Assembly: GCF_002355515.1 (NCBI RefSeq)
Contig: NZ_AP014809.1
Coordinates: 558,001-622,000, forward strand
DNA from: Methylorubrum populi
Lineage (GTDB): Bacteria > Pseudomonadota > Alphaproteobacteria > Rhizobiales > Beijerinckiaceae
DNA: 64,000 bases
Reading direction: 5' to 3'
Shown here piece by piece: positions 61,245-64,000 of the stretch (the stretch's first letter is position 1; each line of letters begins with the position of its first letter). A program made the translations under genes and the position numbers. Under the pieces are notes generated by a model. The model was not told the DNA's origin and did not search any database. It was given only the letters and a program-made list of their open reading frames with translations.

Positions 61245-64000
61245 ATGAGCGACGCGGCCGCCATTGCCCGGCTCGAACACGTCTCGCATCGCTACGGCGG
61301 AACGAGCGCGCTCGACGACGTGTCGCTCGATCTTCCCGCCGGCCGCATGGTCGGAATAATCGGGCCGGACGGCGTCGGCAAGTCGACGCTGCTCGCGCTG
61401 GTGGCGGGCGTGCGCCGGATCCAGACGGGCCGCGTGACGGTGCTCGGCGGCGACATGGCCCAGCGGCGCCACCGCACGCGGGAGGCGGCGCGCATCGCCT
61501 ACATGCCGCAGGGGCTCGGCCGCAATCTCTACCCGACGCTGAGCGTGTTCGAGAATATCGACTTCCACGGCCGCCTGTTCGGCCAGGGGGCGTCGGAGCG
61601 GCGGCGGCGCATCACCGACCTGCTCACCGCGACCGGCCTCGACCCGTTCGAGGAGCGCCCGGCGGGCAAGCTGTCGGGCGGGATGAAGCAGAAGCTCAGC
61701 CTGTGCTGCGCGCTCATCCACGATCCCGACCTGCTGATCCTCGACGAGCCGACAACGGGCGTCGATCCGCTCTCGCGCGGGCAGTTCTGGGAGCTGATCG
61801 GCTCGATCCGGGCCGGGCGGCCCGGCATGAGCGTGGTCGTCGCCACCGCCTACATGGACGAGGCCTCGCGCTTCGAGTGGCTGATCGCGATGGATGACGG
61901 CCACGTCATCGCGAGCGGCAGCCCGGCCGAGCTGCTGGCCCGAACGGCCAAGCCCGATATGGAGGCCGCCTTCATCGCGCTCCTCCCGGCGGAGAAGCAG
62001 GCCCAGCACCGGCCCGTGGTGCTGAAACCAAGGCCACCGCGGCTCGATGCGGTGCCGGCGATCGAGGCGGAGCACCTGACCCGGCGCTTCGGCAGCTTCA
62101 CCGCCGTCGACGACGTCAGCTTCCGCATCGCCCGCGGCGAGATCTTCGGCTTTCTCGGCTCGAACGGCTGCGGCAAGTCCACCACGATGAAGATGCTCAC
62201 GGGCCTCCTGCCGGTCTCGGAGGGGAGCGCGAAGCTGTTCGGCCATCCCGTGGGCGACAACGACATGGAGACGCGCCGCAACGTCGGCTACATGTCGCAG
62301 GCCTTCTCGCTCTACAGCGAGCTGACGGTGCTGCAGAACCTCGAACTGCACGCCCAGCTCTACCACCTGCCGCCGCACGACCGCCCGGTCCGGATCAAGG
62401 AGCTGCTCGAGCGCTACGAGCTCGATCCGGTCAAGAACGCGCGGCCCGACAGCCTGCCTCTGGGCATCAAGCAGCGGCTGCAGCTCGCGGTGGCGGTGCT
62501 GCACCGGCCGGCGATGCTGATCCTCGACGAGCCGACCTCGGGAGTCGACCCGATCGCCCGCGACGCCTTCTGGCGGACGCTGATCGACCTCTCGCGGGAT
62601 GAGGGCGTCACGATCTTCCTCTCCACGCACTTCATGAACGAGGCGGAGCGCTGCGACCGCATCTCGCTGATGCATGCCGGCCGAGTGCTGGCGGTCGGCA
62701 CGCCGGCCGAGCTGGTGCGGGGGCGCGGCAGCACCTCGCTGGAACAGTGCTTCATCGACTATCTGGCCGAGGCCGCCGGGCTCGACCCGAAGGCAGCCGA
62801 GAAGGCGGGGATGGAGGCGGGAGAAAAGGCGGCGGTGGGGCCGGACACCGTGCCCGCCCCGCCCCATGCGGCCGCACGCGGCCACCGCTTCGATCCGAGG
62901 CGCCTCTGGGCCTATGCCCGACGCGAGACGATGGAGCTGCTGCGGGATCCGATCCGCATCGCCTTCGCCTTCATCGGCCCCATCCTGCTGATGATCGCCT
63001 TCGGCTACGGGATCTCCTTCGACGTGGAGAACCTGCGCTTCTCGGCCTTCGACCAGGACAACACGCCCGAAAGCCGTCAGCTCGTCGATGCCTTCACCAG
63101 CTCGCGCTACTTCAGCGAGCAGGCGCCGATCCGCTCCGCGACCGAACTCGACCAGCGCTTCCGCAATGGCAGCGTGCAGATCGCACTGGAAATCCCGCCT
63201 CGCTTCGGCCGCGACCTCCAGTCCGGACGCGCTCCGGAGATTGCGGTGTGGCTCGACGGGGCGATGCCGTTCCGGGCCGAGACGAGCCGAGGCTATGTCA
63301 CCGGCCTGGCAAACCAGTACGCCCACCAGCTCGCCGTGGAGCGCTTGGGCATCGACCCGTCATCGACGCGGGTCAGCGTCGAGACGCGCTTCCGGTACAA
63401 TCAGGCCTTTCGCAGCGTCAACGCCATGGTGCCGAGCGTGATGATGCTGCTGCTCATCCTGATCCCGGCGATCATGTCGGCCATCGCCGTGGTGCGCGAG
63501 AAGGAGACCGGCTCGATCGCCAACTTCCGCTCGACGCCGGTCACCAAGTTCGAGTTCCTGCTGGGCAAGCAGCTTCCCTATATCGGCATCGCCATGATGA
63601 GCTTCGGGCTGCTCGTGCTCGTGGCGCTGTTCGTGTTCGACGTGCCCGTCAAAGGCTCATTCGCCGCGCTCGTCCTCGGGACGTTCTTCTATGTCGTGGC
63701 GACGACCGGCTTCGGGCAGTTCATCTCGACCTTCATGAAGACTCAGGTTGCGGCGGTCTTCGCCACCGCGCTCCTGTCCATCATCCCGGCCGTCAATTTC
63801 TCCGGTCTCCTGGTCCCCATCTCGTCGCTGTCGGGCAGCGCCCGGGTGATCGGGCTCTCGCTGCCGCCGGCCTGGTACCAGCCCGTCACGGCAGGCACCT
63901 TCACCAAGGGCCTGCCCTTCTCCGAACTCGTGCCCAACATCCTGGTGCTGGCGGGTTTCGCGCTCCTGTTCCTGATCCTGTCGCAGTTGCTCCTGCGCAA
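61245..64000 (+). CDS. rbbA: RbbA-type ABC transporter (two ATPase domains fused to an ABC-2 permease), 3' end outside window
   Basis: 918 residues visible with no stop, so the gene continues past base 64000; the family is about 910 long, so only a few residues are missing. ATPase 1 has Walker A GPDGVGKST, signature LSGGMKQKLSL and Walker B LLILDEPTTGVDP. ATPase 2 has GSNGCGKSTT, a degenerate signature LPLGIKQRLQL and LILDEPTSGVDP. After a linker come permease helices (FAFIGPILLMIAFGYGI, SVMMLLLILIPAIMSAIAVV, and more to the end). E. coli RbbA binds ribosomes and releases tRNA, but the fused permease suggests export. It forms an operon with ackA and hlyD. Confidence 0.9.
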   Translation, partial: MSDAAAIARLEHVSHRYGGTSALDDVSLDLPAGRMVGIIGPDGVGKSTLLALVAGVRRIQTGRVTVLGGDMAQRRHRTREAARIAYMPQGLGRNLYPTLSVFENIDFHGRLFGQGASERRRRITDLLTATGLDPFEERPAGKLSGGMKQKLSLCCALIHDPDLLILDEPTTGVDPLSRGQFWELIGSIRAGRPGMSVVVATAYMDEASRFEWLIAMDDGHVIASGSPAELLARTAKPDMEAAFIALLPAEKQAQHRPVVLKPRPPRLDAVPAIEAEHLTRRFGSFTAVDDVSFRIARGEIFGFLGSNGCGKSTTMKMLTGLLPVSEGSAKLFGHPVGDNDMETRRNVGYMSQAFSLYSELTVLQNLELHAQLYHLPPHDRPVRIKELLERYELDPVKNARPDSLPLGIKQRLQLAVAVLHRPAMLILDEPTSGVDPIARDAFWRTLIDLSRDEGVTIFLSTHFMNEAERCDRISLMHAGRVLAVGTPAELVRGRGSTSLEQCFIDYLAEAAGLDPKAAEKAGMEAGEKAAVGPDTVPAPPHAAARGHRFDPRRLWAYARRETMELLRDPIRIAFAFIGPILLMIAFGYGISFDVENLRFSAFDQDNTPESRQLVDAFTSSRYFSEQAPIRSATELDQRFRNGSVQIALEIPPRFGRDLQSGRAPEIAVWLDGAMPFRAETSRGYVTGLANQYAHQLAVERLGIDPSSTRVSVETRFRYNQAFRSVNAMVPSVMMLLLILIPAIMSAIAVVREKETGSIANFRSTPVTKFEFLLGKQLPYIGIAMMSFGLLVLVALFVFDVPVKGSFAALVLGTFFYVVATTGFGQFISTFMKTQVAAVFATALLSIIPAVNFSGLLVPISSLSGSARVIGLSLPPAWYQPVTAGTFTKGLPFSELVPNILVLAGFALLFLILSQLLLR

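Noticed and set aside
61104..63326. 740-codon minus-strand frame over the RbbA gene
   Set aside because: The plus-strand frame contains two complete sets of ABC motifs, so the antisense frame is a shadow.

Overview
The window is a GC-rich chromosomal stretch from an alphaproteobacterium of the order Rhizobiales, almost certainly the Methylobacterium/Methylorubrum extorquens group. The main pointers are a 557-residue formate-tetrahydrofolate ligase matching the length and, from memory, the sequence of the methylotroph FtfL, an Irr-type iron regulator beside fabA-fabB-fabI, a MucR/Ros regulator, a PleC/PdhS-like sensor kinase, a DUF1674 gene next to rsmB, and many PAS-rich signalling proteins. 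I see no tRNA, rRNA, CRISPR array, prophage or insertion sequence. It reads as ordinary vertically inherited chromosome with a few accessory islands.

Layout. 1-3.7 kb: the end of an M3 metallopeptidase, converging through a strong hairpin on ftfL. 4-7.6 kb: a CopZ-like metallochaperone, a degenerate EAL (TipF-like) protein, a small ORF, then CheZ and CheY. 7.8-11.4 kb: RibF, a 2-hydroxyacid dehydrogenase, a secreted SH3 protein and Irr. 11.7-15.8 kb: the unsaturated fatty acid branch fabA-fabB-(39-residue ORF)-fabI, then an isolated fliP. 15.8-22.5 kb: DoxX protein, a 1111-residue exported repeat protein, a small exported protein and oligopeptidase B. 22.9-25.1 kb: MucR, a DUF6456 protein and SufE. 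25.3-31.7 kb: a signalling island with a HisKA_2 kinase whose ATP-binding motifs look destroyed, a 1221-residue multi-PAS hybrid kinase, a single-PAS protein and a 54-residue GcrA-like helix-turn-helix protein. 31.7-38.8 kb: glyoxalase I, a winged-helix-like protein, aminopeptidase N and a PleC/PdhS-like kinase. 39-46.2 kb: arginase, Zwf, a PilZ protein, CutA, NAD kinase, an SdhAF4-like factor, RsmB and small proteins. 46.5-49.5 kb: an unrecognised membrane protein, a divergent alpha-oxoamine-synthase-family PLP enzyme and a hypothetical protein. 49.8-55 kb: the fatty acid elongation locus fabD-fabG-acpP-fabF followed by mltG. 55-64 kb: a dispersed-type inverted repeat, then a pgmB-like/GH65 operon divergent from an ackA-hlyD-rbbA operon that runs off the window.

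How the genes fit together. Two fabricating loci supply the type II fatty acid pathway: fabD/G/acpP/F for elongation and fabA/B/I for the unsaturated branch and enoyl reduction, the latter divergent from the heme-sensing regulator Irr. The 55-64 kb block looks like a stress or low-oxygen carbon module: phosphorolysis of an alpha-disaccharide to beta-glucose-1-phosphate, isomerisation, acetate kinase for substrate-level ATP, and an RbbA-type ABC export system translationally coupled to ackA. No complete unknown system is proven, but the most unusual candidates are the pseudokinase-like HisKA_2 protein beside the giant hybrid kinase, the divergent PLP enzyme, and the ackA-hlyD-rbbA arrangement. 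All family names are from motif reading, not from database searches.
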